Assembly (NCBI GenBank): GCA_000708835.1
Contig: DF237115.1
Coordinates: 1-64,000 of the forward strand
Reading direction: 5' to 3'
Length of the DNA: 64,000 bases
Source: Klebsormidium nitens
Lineage: Eukaryota > Streptophyta > Klebsormidiophyceae > Klebsormidiales > Klebsormidiaceae
Both the position numbers and the translations under genes were made by a program. The first letter of the stretch is position 1. Each line of letters starts with the position of its first letter. Of the stretch, positions 21,898-34,100 are shown piece after piece. The notes below the pieces were generated by a model. That model saw only the letters and a list, made by a program, of their open reading frames with translations. It searched no databases and was not told the origin of the DNA.

Positions 21898-23186
21898 CAA
21901 TCAAAATGTAAATCTTGGAATCGAAGCAGATTGCAATAGGAGCCGATGAAGGGTGACGTTGTCGTAAACAAAGCATGAGCAGATTAGTCACTACAGTACT
22001 GCCTTGACGGTCAGCCTTGCCTCAACCACTGCATGGAGGGCGGCAGCTCCACGATGTTTGAATGTTCACAAGATACTTGCCTGGCAACATCGTTTACAAT
22101 CTCACATCTGTCCGCATGGAACATTTTCCGGCACTGCACGTGATTCCTCAGAGCTGGATATCGCGTGACTGTATGGGGACTGTACGTATACAAAGTCAAT
22201 AGGTACTAAAATTTGCACGCGGCAATAGTTGCAAAACATATGCATCTATATACCGGCCGACACAATGATTACGATATCGATCGGCATGCATTATATGACC
22301 ATGGCATGTCCGCGACACATGCATGCAGCCTTTCATTACCAGATCCAGAATTCGCGTAGTGGCAAATTGTCACGGATCACACGCTTATGCATGCATGATA
22401 GTTTCGTAACGTGGCAGGTGCGATTGGCATATGCACACATGCGCCTAGATAGCCCCAATCTGCATCGCCAATGAAGCCTTTGCAATGCAATAAGCAATGC
22501 TCATTTGATCGCACCACAATTGAGAGGCTCGCGCAGTGTCTTTCTTGTGATTCCTAGCTTCCTCATCGTATAGTGCCGCGCCGCTCCTGCTAACATGCTG
22601 CATGGCTAGAACTCAGCAGAAACTCAGTGACGCTTACAACTGAAACTGCGTTTGGTCGTACTAAGCCCACAGCTGCACATGGGGGGTGATATTCTGCGCG
22701 CTTGCAGGCCACATTTGATGGCGATTGCAGCGAGAGTTTCCATAACGTCGACTGCGCATGGTCCCAGTGCCAACTCTCGAGAGTGGTCCGACATATCGAA
22801 ACACCAGAACTTGTTCACTCCGAGCCATAGATACATATTTCGATCAGAGCCAGCACCCAATGTTGGTTATCCAAAGGCAAGCTCCTGTTAGTACACCAGG
22901 GGCCCCAAGCAATCCGATGCGAAGGTCTTTAACCCTGCAGGATCGACTCGAGTCGCCGGATCTGAGGTCGACCTACCAGGCATTCAGACACGGTTCAAGC
23001 TACATTTGCTCAGAAGATGAAATAGCCACCAGATCTCTTACGCGTGCACTTTCCGTTCCCAATATAAGCATGAGTCCACGTTGATTGAATTGCGGGTCAA
23101 TCAATTATCAGCGCGCTTGACAAAGAAACGGGCCCTAGCAGTTGCAAATACGGCAGATGACATCCCTTCATTTGGAAGGGCTGCGG
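21898..23186. other. Convergent intergenic region rich in TGCATG motifs
   Basis: Between the F-box/ARM gene and the 3' end of the PGP phosphatase gene. The part 22220-22460 has many CATGCA/TGCATG words. A 108-codon open frame at 22758-23084 (+) shows no recognisable features and is not called. Confidence 0.45.
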
Positions 23187-26100
23187 TTACCAGCAGCCCG
23201 GGTCCTTGATGTATTTGCCTGGAGCAAGAGCCAGCTTATGCTCAGGGGCCGAGATGTCTTTGGCCTGCCACCGCGATAGAAGCGTGGCCTCCAGTAGTCG
23301 AACCTGATCCAGATAATGAAAACCGTGTTCATCAGCTGGGTCAAACTATGGTTGCCTGAGGGGCGTCTAGCAACAAGGTCGGCGACTTGATTCTCAAGCT
23401 GGGGCGAGTCTAAGCAAACAGGGAGAAAATAACTTCAGCCATCTCTATGTAGAGCTCACTGACAACCTTGTAAGATACCGACCAGCTTTAACGGAAACGA
23501 TGCGGTCACTTAAAGGGCATCAAAACTCAAGAAGAGGCTACCAAGAAAGCAAAGTCAGATAGACGAGGCCATCTTCGATGATACACAAAAGTGAAGCTTT
23601 TCAGACAGGCTGACTACGTATCGCCGGTTCAGAGACCAGACCGCCAACTCAAGAATGTAAAGAAAGAGCAGTTCGAGCACAAACAACTCGAACTTTGGTT
23701 GAGATACATAACTCGGTCTGCAGAATTGCGAAAACGTGGATGGTCCCAGCTTCTTTGCAACCTACAAAAAATAAACGCGGGTCGCGCCCACGAGCCAACC
23801 ATTCCGTCGCCATTTGCTTGCAGCCGCCAAAGGTGTCAAGCAAACGAAAGACGAAATCGTCAAACAATCAATCAAGCAACAGAGAATATTGTTGAAATTG
23901 AAGGTCTGATTCTCACCTTTTTCACCATGGTCGGTTCGCCCACAGCAGTCAGCGGGGCGGGCCGGATGGTCAGCATCCCGTGCCGGTTGCCAAACACGAC
24001 GTCCGTGAAGTAGCGGTCCCCGACCTGCGTCACGGCGAGTACCAGATCGTTCAACCTTCCCCTTGCAGAAGCTTTGAAGCTTCACTAGTGGTTGCGAGAT
24101 GGGGGTCTCTTGAGGCGGGACCACCCGAACAGGCTGTACAAGAACTGTCAAAGACAAATTGATCCGGCCTCTTTGTGTACTGGGCCTCAAAGAAGACACT
24201 GTGACTTCGACTCTGTGATTGCTGTCAGATCTTCGTGCGCGAGCAACGCAGAAGCAGATGCCTAAGCGAAGCGCAATACACCGCTTTTCGAGCATGATTT
24301 TATCGTCAGGTGCGGCGGAGTGCGCTTGTCCAAGACAATAATCACAGTGTCCTGAGGGGCACTTGCGCCCAAGGGGAATCACAAACAGGTTTTGGTTCTC
24401 CGTCACAGAACGAGGGATAGCTTTAGATGGCAGACTCTAAATATCTCAGTAAGAAAGCAGGAAAAAGGTAGGTGCTCGAAATGCTCACCATCACGAGACG
24501 GTCAGCTGAACAACCAAAGTGTGCAGTCAGCGGATCCGAACTCCCAGCTGGTTTCTTGGCACCTGAAGGTTCGAACGAAGGAAACAGCGCGAAAGTTTAG
24601 AATAGCAGAGAAATCAAGCCCGTCAGACGAGTCCAGACGGCCTAACCTTTCGCCGTTTGAGATACCAAGCTGAGATGGAAGTTGGAACCGAACAGATTCA
24701 AATGTGAACAGCCGATTTAAAGCAAGGGGGTAAGGAAGAAAGGTCTGTCCTGGCGAGATACTGATGGTCAAGATTTCTGCAAAGTCCCAAACCCAAGCGA
24801 CCAGAGTCACGTATCATGGCCGAAACATTCGTACGCACCAACCATCAGGCAAGAGTTCTGCTGTTCGATTGTCAACTTCAGGCTTTCAACAGAGTCGATC
24901 GTCATCGAAAATTCAAACGTTCCGTTTTGGCAAAGAGATTGTGGCTTTAGCAGCAAGTCCGAAACCAAAAGGAGTGAGGCGTAATATTTTCATGCGCAGT
25001 CTGGCGAAAGCAAACGGTGCTTTTCGATATTTTCTGTCGAACTAAGATGGAAACGTGTGTAGTTCGGCCAAAGAGCAGCGCACTTTCGCATCCCTGCGCT
25101 ATGATTGAACAAGGAAATGCCGATTGTTGATCACAGATATCACGGACTCGAAAGCGCTGCGTGGATGCAGGACTCGAAAGCGCTGCGTGGATGCAGGACT
25201 GTTTGAAGCCTGTCCCTCTCACCATGTCTGAGGACCGGGATGCCTAGTTTCTGCTCCAGGAGGCTCGCTTCCTTTCCATCAGGGTCGAACTGCGCAAGCC
25301 CTGCAAAAGAGGCCGGTTCTGAGGCCTGTTCAAAATGGTGTATGCAAGCCACCTTGCAAAGCTCTGCCGAAGACTCTTTGAACCAAATTGCAGGACGTCG
25401 TCGGTGGTGTCCGCAGACATGCCCTTGTCAGTTCCCCTTTTGTTGGCTTGAAAAAAGGAGAGTCCACAGAGTTGAAACCTGACCAAATCAACCTATTTGA
25501 CAATGATTCTTGAGCATCAAAAGTTGGCAATTCGCTCGATTGAAGTGGAAGATCCGTTGCAGGACACCATGATAGGGACACAAGATCACGAACTTACCTG
25601 CAGAGTTGCTGAGCAGAACAATCTTCCCCTCATAGACATCTCGACATTCTTGCAGCGACTCTGCCAGAGTTTCGTAGATCTCTAAGGCATAGGGGGCGGT
25701 CAACGTGTTGTCCTGCAAAAGAATCAGTTGATGTCCAGTCTTCTGAAATGATTCTGCAAAGAATACTTCCAAGTTTATTGAGGTGCACAAACTGCAGACG
25801 CTCATTGGTGACATTTAAGTCTGAGGACTTTGGCGAGCAGTCAAAAAGAGTGGCGTAATGTCAAGTCTAGCATTGACGGAGCTTGCTTTTGCGTGGATAA
25901 GGTCCTCGAGAGGAAGAGCCGGCACGCAGGCATACAGTCTTCTCACATTGCGGTACATTTTGGTTCTGCAGTCAGAGCGGTGGCATAAAGGTTTCCTCTA
26001 CACGGTCACCAAGTTCATGCATGCAACCTGACTCATTCGCCTGAGAATCCAAAGAAAGAGGTATCCAGGCTAGCTTCCTATCCTAAGCCTTACTTTGTCG

Positions 26101-26762
26101 AAGACTACCCCCTGGAAGCCAGCCGCTCTCAGTGCCTGCCAGTCTATCCACCGGATGTCCGGTACCGCTATGTGCGGGACGGCCAGATGCTTCTTTCCCC
26201 CAAACAACAGTCCCAGAGTGATTCGTATGCCAGCAAGATTGAAATTCTGACCGAACCTGCTGCCAGGTGCGGATTGCGTCGAGTGTGGGGACTCTTCAGC
26301 TGCTTCTGAACCAGATATGCTGGCAGCATTGTGTGTTTGACTTCTTGCTTCGCTGTCTTTGGCCCCCAGCCCAGAACCACTGGCATCGCCAGCTCTGCTT
26401 CCTGACTTGTCGTCTCCTCCCAAACCTGAAGCGTCTACTGCAGACGATGATGCATGGGGTGGTGCACTTCTTGCATAGAATGTGCGCACCAGGAAAGCGC
26501 CTCCGTACTCTGTATGCACCAGACAATGTGAACCAGTTTCTGTCCGGAGCAACAATTGGCTGAGGGGCCGAATTTTAAAGGATGAAGAAGCACTCTTCTG
26601 ATCCTGAACCCGCTCCGATGAGAAATTTTTTGCTCTGACAGGCAACAGCTTCTGCCTTCCAACTTCCAACGCGCCTTGCAAGAGTGGTTGCTCCCCACGT
26701 AAGAAGGTGTGCCTCGCTTGTCTTGCAAGGTGGAAGCACTGCGAATAGCCCAGACGGGACAT
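23187..26762 (-). CDS. PGPP1: Phosphatidylglycerophosphate phosphatase, HAD/YqeG family, 386 aa
   Basis: Minus-strand exons: 26762-26094, 25712-25598, 25300-25223, 24562-24489, 24024-23917, 23303-23187; phases 0,1,1,0,0 match, total 1161 nt. All four HAD motifs are present: VVFDKDNTLT (nucleophile Asp222, acid/base Asp224), LLSNSAG, the lysine loop AKKPAGS (Lys290/291) and VGDRYFTDV (Asp315, Asp320). The sequence before motif I, IRWIDWQALRAAGFQGVVFDK, is characteristic of plant and yeast PGP phosphatases. They dephosphorylate phosphatidylglycerophosphate to phosphatidylglycerol, needed for thylakoid lipid and mitochondrial cardiolipin. The first ~190 residues are a long Ser/Arg-rich leader, consistent with plastid and/or mitochondrial import. 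The last exon (VRLLEATLLSRWQ) was chosen over a nearby open frame because it matches in phase and family pattern. Confidence 0.92.
25144..25200. repeat. 26-bp tandem duplication in a PGPP1 intron
   Basis: Two identical adjacent 26-bp units (25144-25169 and 25170-25195) with five bases of a third, starting GGACTCGAAAGCG. It lies in intron 3 and does not resemble the neighbouring exons. Confidence 0.85.
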
Positions 26763-28104
26763 GGCTGCGTTGCTCCAATCAGCCCCTTGATGGTTTCAGC
26801 TCCTTCCTGCTCAAGTCTCCACGCTATCAGAAATCGGAGTCATGAGTGAGGAACACGCCATTAAATTTGGAGCCTGGAGGCGCTCTGAGTCTAGCAATGC
26901 TGTACATCTCTCCTCCTGCTTGGCTTTCAGACGTCAAATATTTGGCCACAAGAATTACGGTTTGTTTCATTGCATATGCGGTATGTCCCATATACATATA
27001 TCATAGATGTAGCACATGGTTTATTTTAGTTACCGAGCTGACACAACATGATGGGGGACACAATAGTTCCTACCGTATGTACATCCGTTATCCAACTCGG
27101 TTACGGGTTAACTTGCTTCATAGCAGATATATGCGTTCACTTCCGTTGCTCATATATTAGCTTACAAGTGAAAGCAGAGAGTCGACGTGTCAAAGCAAAA
27201 AGCTTTGCTAGGTAGTTCTCTGTTCACAGCAGCAAGTGGCAGCTTTCCTGGGTCCTCTGGCTCGAAGGGTGGTGCAAGTTTCTCCCTTGAAGGTGGGCAT
27301 ATGGCACATGTTTGCTTCTGTGGCTTGACTCGACGCTGGTCTTTCTGGTGACGGTCCATTAAACTTCTGTTGCTGCTCGAGACCCTGTTGAATGGACTTC
27401 AATGGTGCTTGAGGCTTTTGTCTTGCTCTTGTTTAGTCTCGGAGAAGGTTAGATGTGATCTGAAAAGCTTGGATTGTTATGCATGCCATTCAGGTCCTGA
27501 CAAGATCCCCCACACTTTGACAGACCTGACAATTGTACTTGTGGAGTCTCATCCCGGCTCAGAAAGGCACTTGAGATTCTTCTTTCCTCGTCCGTGGCTC
27601 CTTTGTTGCCAAAACTTCGCAGTTGATGGCATGTGGAGAACTTATGGAAGCAGCAGGGCCGTCTGATTTGCGGTTATTTGCCAAAAGAATCCGACTTGTT
27701 TTACATTTTACATTCAGCTCTTCAATCAGTGATTGCATTGAACCAAATAAGTTGCTGACAGCACTTCTTCTTTTGTGCAGAGTAAAGTGCGGCAGTGATA
27801 GAAGAAAGTCGCTGCAGCTTGAATGTAAAAGTGCGAGGCAACTTGCTTTTGAGTAGTCCTCTGTATTTCATCAGCTTCACTTGAGCATGGCCAGAACCAT
27901 AGTTGCTCATGCAGCAGCTCCCTTCAGGTCCTATCAATAAAAGTCGAAAAGAGACCGTCTTGACCCTTTTGAAGTGGAAAGAGCAATGAATTTGGCAGAG
28001 AATGTTAAGCAAGATTAGTTTAATTTGACCTGGAAGCCAGAGCTCAATCTGAAAAGAAAAGAGTGGCATCGAGGAATCTTGTGAGGAACGGGGTAAGTAG
28101 CGCA
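26763..28104. promoter_or_regulatory. Divergent intergenic region between PGPP1 and the RING ligase gene
   Basis: About 1.3 kb that must include both promoters. No exon was supported; open frames of 65-100 codons lack recognisable features. 26980-27150 is AT-rich. Confidence 0.4.
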
Positions 28105-31100
28105 ATGGAAAGCGGCCACGCAAATGGTCTGAACCAGCCTACAAGAAGAAGAAGTTTGCGCTCTCAGGATCTGGGCCTTAGCGAAAATGAAGATGATGGA
28201 GAGGCCCCTCTTCATTTCTCCACTAGAGAAGTAAAAAAGTCAACAGAAAAGAAGATGACCGAAAAGGCCAGAGAAGGGCCAGGCTTCCGAAACCCCTTTG
28301 CTGGAGACAGGCAGGCAGTGGGGAGACTGGGAGTCTCATCAGGGGGCGCTTCGCAAAACGGGCTCTTCAAAGCTGATGCGGATGGGCCAAGAGAAGCTGA
28401 TGTGCGTACCCTTGGCAGTGAGGATGGGAGCCGGTCTTTGGATGTCCCACATCGAAGTACGGCTGGTCGCGTCACAGAGGGCTTGAAAAGGGGGGCTCAG
28501 TCAGGCAAGGCTTCCGGGTTGCGAAATGAAAAGATAGCTGGTACGAAGGTCATTGACGATCTGAGGGTGAGCGACAGTGAGGAAGACGAATCCCCTCTAC
28601 CGACAAGGAGTCGTCCAACGGCCAGCATCGCGGGGAGAAAATTGGTGGGAGAGGAGCGAACTGACAGCACGCCGGACAGGGAGGGGTGGCGTGCACGGAA
28701 AGGGGCGCAGGGGCAGACGACTGTTGGTAGCGGGAGTCAAAACGCAAGCGGAAGTGCGGGCAATATAGGCAGGACAGGGGGCCTGAGTCAAAGTGCCTCC
28801 GAGGCACAGGAAGACCAGCATGCCTCTGCAATACCGGGAACTGACACGCAGACGCACGAGGCCTGGGGAAAGTTGGCAGAAGAAGAGGACCGAGAGGAAG
28901 GGGTGAAGGAAGAGAGGACAGCTGTTGGCGGGTGGACTGATTTCAAGGAGGGAACGAGGAGTGCAAGCGAGAACGGGGGAGAAGGTAAGAGCCAGAGCCT
29001 GGGTGGTCAGGAAGCGGCTGGAGAGGTGGCGGGGGAAGAAGGGAGCGGCGGAAACGAAGTCAGGAAAGACGAGGGAGAGGCGCGGATGCAGGCTGGAGGG
29101 GTGGAGGAGAAGCTCAGCGACCCAGAGGTGCTACTGACAAGAAGCGGGGAGAGAAGCGGAGGTTACGTGCACGGGGAAAAGTCCCGCAGTCGAGGGTCCG
29201 TCCCAGAGGAGACAGTGGCAGGTGCGGCGTTATGCGAAGCGATTGCAGAGGAGGGAACTAGACATAGGGCAGATTCTCAACCAGAAAGCGGGGGTTGGCG
29301 CAGCCGAAAGGTGTCCCTGAGCCAAGACAGTGTGCAAACCGAGGGCGGTGTCAATGGCAGGCACTCCAAAGACCCGGCTTTGGCTGTTGACACCAGCGCT
29401 GTTCAGACAGAAGGGCCTGAAGCTGTGAGTACAGGGGACGACGAGCCAGGCCCCTCCAATTTGAACCCAGGGGAAAGCCCTAGTGAAGAACAGAACAAGG
29501 GGACCGGGGACAGAATGCGACCGGAGAAAAGTACTGGGGAGGATGCACCATTCCTCGGCAGGGCAAGCAGTGTGCCGGAGTCCTCGAATGCGTGGTCTCG
29601 CCAGCTGTCGTTGCGTTTGCTGCGGCCGAGTCTCTCGGGAGAGCCTTCCACCGCCCTTCCAGAAGACTCCTGGAGGGATGCACGGGCCCCTAGTGTGCAT
29701 GTGGAGTCTGGAGACGGCGGCAGCCCAGGACTTGAGCCGCTTGAGGAGGGAACTGAAACTGTGCCTCGTTTGGAAGCGGCAGGGGGTTTGGACCTGGCAA
29801 CGGGGGGCCCTGTTGGGGAGTCGTTTGGAGAGCGAGAAGGGGCGGGCAGAACGCACGAGGAGTCAAACGGCCGGAGAAGAAGGCCGTTCATCAGTCTGGA
29901 CGATTCTCCAGGAACGGCTGGAACGAGTGCTGAACAGTTGGAGAACTTGAACGGGCTTCATGCTGCTGCGGATTGGAGAGGTTCTGCGGCGCTTGGCATA
30001 GGGAAACCTTCTCTTCGGCAGAGGCCGAGGCCGACCTTTTTATCGGAATCGTCCTTGTCAGACGAGGAGGAGCCTATGCCACTGGTCAGACGGTCGCAAT
30101 GGTCCAGACGTGCGCCTCAAACGGGGTCCGTCTCTCAGAACAACGGCGGGGGCTTGCAAACAGATGGGGCGGTTGGGTTGGGAGGGGGCCGTTCACACCA
30201 GGCTCCAGCAGGGCCCGAGCTGGTGCAAATACCCGAGAGCCCCGAGGGTGAGAACGGGCCCTTGTCACCGCCCCAGCGTAGGCGGTCGGCTCGCCACCGC
30301 AGGGGGGATCTTGGCGAAGGCCCACGTTCCTTGCAAATCTTGGAGCCTGAAGAGGTGACAGGTCTCGGGGGTGGGGAACGGAGGGGGGGGGTTTCTAACG
30401 GTCTGGCTGATAGTGCACAGTTGCAGGAGGAGGACGGTCAGGAAACGGCGGGAAGGGGTGCCGAGATTTGGTCCGGTTCGAAAGCACCAGTTGAGAAAAG
30501 GGAAGCTGGCGTTTTAGGGAGACCGCAGAGAAGACGCTTTCTGCTGGGGCGTCTGGAGGAGCTCGGCGCAGCTGCTAGTGAGCGGAGTGGGGGGCCGTCA
30601 GATTCTGAAACTGCGAATCATGCGCTGCCAGGCGGGGACAGTGGTGCGTCAGGTTTGACGGCAGCAAATCAGTTGGGAACGGAATCTGCTGACGTCATAG
30701 AAGAAGGGGACCGGTTCAGCCGTCCGAGCTTTTGGACCAGACGGACAGCAGGGACGGACGCTGCACAGCGATCCAGGGGGTTAAGGGCAGCGTTTGTACA
30801 GCCACGGGAGAGGGCGAGCGAGGGGGCTTGGGGCTCTGGAAGTTTGGAAAGTGAAGAAGAGGGCCGAGGAAAAGGGCGAGAGATTGCCGAAACGGAGAAC
30901 GAAGGATCTGTTGAGAGGCGCGGAGTGGTGGGTGCTCGAAGGGACGTCGGGTTTCCAGCTTCGAGAGGATTGAGTTTGGCACGAGCTCGGCGGGAGCAGA
31001 CTGGGGGTCTGCTGCCGGGACTTAGGAGCACGTTGGTTGGCGAGAGCGAGGGAAGAAGCGAAGCAGGGGCGGACGCAGGGCCACTGGGCCTCGAGGGTTT

Positions 31101-34100
31101 GGAGCGTGGAGGGTTTGCGGCTGGGCGGAGGGTTCCCGCACTAAACGGAAGAGGAGGGTCGGAAAATGCATCGGACAGAGACTTCGCGGGTTCAGCCGGT
31201 GTCGGCAGGTTGAACGTTCCCGAAATCACAGGGCAAAGACAGGATTACAGTCTTGCGGGCCGGTCAGGAGCCGAACGCTTTGGAGGCACTGAGAACCGTG
31301 TGCGTGTTGCAGCGGGGGAAAGCTTGGAGGCTGGCGTTGGGGAGCGGCAAAGCGGGCTTGCATCGCAAACTAGAGGTGGGGGGATAAGTTCGGAAGGAGA
31401 CGAGGACGAGGATGTGCCGATCGCAGCTGCGCAGCGGAGTCGGCGCGCAAAGCGGCGGCGGTCCGAAATGCGCCCGGCGCCGTCCGTGATCGTCGATCTG
31501 GACGGGAGCGACGAAGAGGAGGTTTTGGCGCACCGGACGAGAGTCAGGCGGCGTGGGCCTGCGGGGGGCAACCTAGAGGTTTCGGGGGCAGGGTTAGGCC
31601 GTGCCAGGGCAGGGGAGGCTCTAGAGGTCCCGGACGAAGGTCTAGGGGTTCGCGGGAGAGGTTCGAGAAGTCGGGGAGGAGTCATGAGAGGCCTAGGCGG
31701 AAGTCTAGAGGATGCGGTGAGCCGCCTGGGCGTCCTTGGGGGACGGCTAGAGGTACCGCGGGAAGGTCGAGGCGTTCGATCGCTAGCTAGAGGGCCTGAA
31801 AGACGAGGAGGAGAGCCAGTGGGAAGCCTAGAGGTTCCGGAGGTGCGGGACGAGGAAGCGCAGCGAAGAACGCAACTAGAGGAGGATGAGAGGCTCGCAA
31901 GGGAGCTGCAGAGAAGGGAGGAGATGGAAGCGTCAGACACGCTGACCCGGGTGAGGGAGGCGTGCTCTTTCGTGATATCTCTTTCCCTGTCTTTGTTTGA
32001 TTTGGTTTGACGCTACGTTCCTTTCCTTCTTTTCTGACAAAAGAGTGTCGAGAAGTGACCATCAGCGGCACAGGGCCTGCTGGCGACAGGGGGCGGGAAC
32101 ATGTTACACACACTTCTGTTCGAAGCGTATGAGCCCCATGTGGAGTTCCGTTGCAAGGAAATTTTAGACCAACACGAGATACACAATTCAGCAGACAGGA
32201 GAAAAGATTATCTCAACAGCGGGGTGAAAGCATCCGGATCATGTATCGTATTTGACTACTGGAGTTGTGGGCTTCAGTTGGATGACTTCGAGGTGGATCG
32301 CTCTTGCACCGACATGCTCCCTCGTCGAAACACGTACCCAGAGAGGACCTTCCCAACACCTCAAATGACGTCATAACGTTCCGGCTGACCCGTTCATGTG
32401 GGCCTGCAATCACGTTGCATTTCCGTCTAATCTGTACAAATGCTGCCCTCATTCTTACCTGCAGGCTGATGCCGAGTTCGCCCGCCGACTCCAAATGGAA
32501 ATGGAGGAGGAGGCCAGCATGCGCGCTTTGCCCACGCAAACCGACCCCCATTTCGGCCATTTCGGAGGTGCACCCATCCCCTGGGACGAACCCGAGGGCG
32601 GACTCGACTTTCCCAGCGAACGAAACCCTCCGAGTCGCTCTGGGGGGGTGCGTTTCACCCCTGCCAATATTCCCGGAACGAGCTTTCCGAGAATGGGGGT
32701 GCCAAACACCGGCGGAACCAGGGGCCCTCCTCTCCTGCAACGATCAAACCCGCGAAACATGCCACCCCCCGAGGACGCAACTTTCCGCCGTGCGAGCGAT
32801 CTTTTGGGGGGGGCAGCGGCGGCTCTGGAGGCGCCCCCCGGGGAAGCCGAAGCGGCGCGGCGGTCTGTACGGACGGCCGTAGCGGGGGGGCGCGGTTCTG
32901 AAGCGAGAGGCCGGGGGGGGGCGGTTGTTCCGAGAGGGGGGGCGCGGGCGGTCAGGGGAGGAGGGGGCGGGAGAGGGAGAGGGGGCGGATATGCGGCTGC
33001 GCGGGGGGGAGGAGTGCGAGCGCGCTATGGAAGGTGAGGACGTGGCAAGTTTTGAACGTCAGAAAGTTGGAGGGGAAAAGACTGGTTGTGCTTGATGTTC
33101 TGCTGAGGTCTGCGGCAGAAAATATTGTGTGCCCGGAAAGGGACGACTTTGCATGCAGTTCGACTGGAGGTCTTGCACATGAGAGGCAGACGACGATCCG
33201 GAGGGCTTGTGTTGGGAAAACGAAAAACTGTTCTATGCAGACGCGCACCTCACCTATTTCAAGGCGGGTTTCTTCGCGAATGACTCGCCGCTCCGTTTGC
33301 AGTGCTCCGTTTGCAGGGACAGGTGCGAAACCAAAAAATCAGTCGAGGAGTACACTTTCTTGCAAGGGCGTATCTCCAAGTTTGCTCAGAACTCTAAAAA
33401 GCTGCTGCTGCTCATTAATATCGCTATGTACGGATTCAGAATGCAGCATACTAGAAAATGTAATCCGAAGAATGGTTTACAGGAAGCTAACAAGACAAGA
33501 TTCTGCTTCTTTTCAGGGGGGCCCACAACTGGAACGCCGGCCCAGGCCACCGGCTGGACGACCCCCCCACTCCGGAAGTCAGCTTCGGCCCCGGGTTGTC
33601 AATGGAAGACCGGATGGAACTTCTCATGGCGATGGAGGAGGCGGCACATTATGGGGGGGGGATGGGCTTCGGGGGGGGCCGCGGGCGGGGCGCAGGGTTT
33701 GGGGGTTTAGGCGCGCTTGGGCTGATCGCGGGGTCGCGCGACTTCGACGAGCGCGACTACGAGATGCTGCTGCGGTTGGACGAGGGGGGGCCGAGCCCCT
33801 CACGGCCGCGGGGGGCGACGGCGGGGGAGATCCGCAGCCTTCCCACCAACAAAGCTTCGGTGAGCGACTTGTTTCGACATGTGCAGTTTGGCGTTTCGTT
33901 TTTCGATTGGGCAGCGGAATGCTTCTCCGCGAGTTCATCGGGGCGCGACGGCGGGGGAGATCAGAAGCCTGCCCACCAACAAAGCTTCGGTGAGTGATCT
34001 GTTTTTGCAGTTCGCCCACGTGGCGTTTTTCAAAGCTTCGGTGACTGATTGTTTTTGAATTCTGCAACGTGGCGTTTCAAGATTTGATTGCGAGAATCTC

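Noticed and set aside
22758-23084. 108-codon ATG open frame on the plus strand
   Set aside because: No recognisable features, no splice-linked partner, and it ends next to the convergent PGPP1 3' end.
23303-23400. Open frame LENQVADLVARRPSG on the minus strand as the last PGPP1 exon
   Set aside because: It joins less well; the segment starting at 23303 (VRLLEATLLSRWQ) follows exon 5 in phase and gives a full C-terminus with a stop.
29230-31940. Long minus-strand open frames (up to 231 codons) opposite exon 1 of the RING gene
   Set aside because: Composition is Pro/Ser/Arg-rich low complexity expected from the antisense of a Gly/Glu/Arg-rich exon; no motifs and no splice support.
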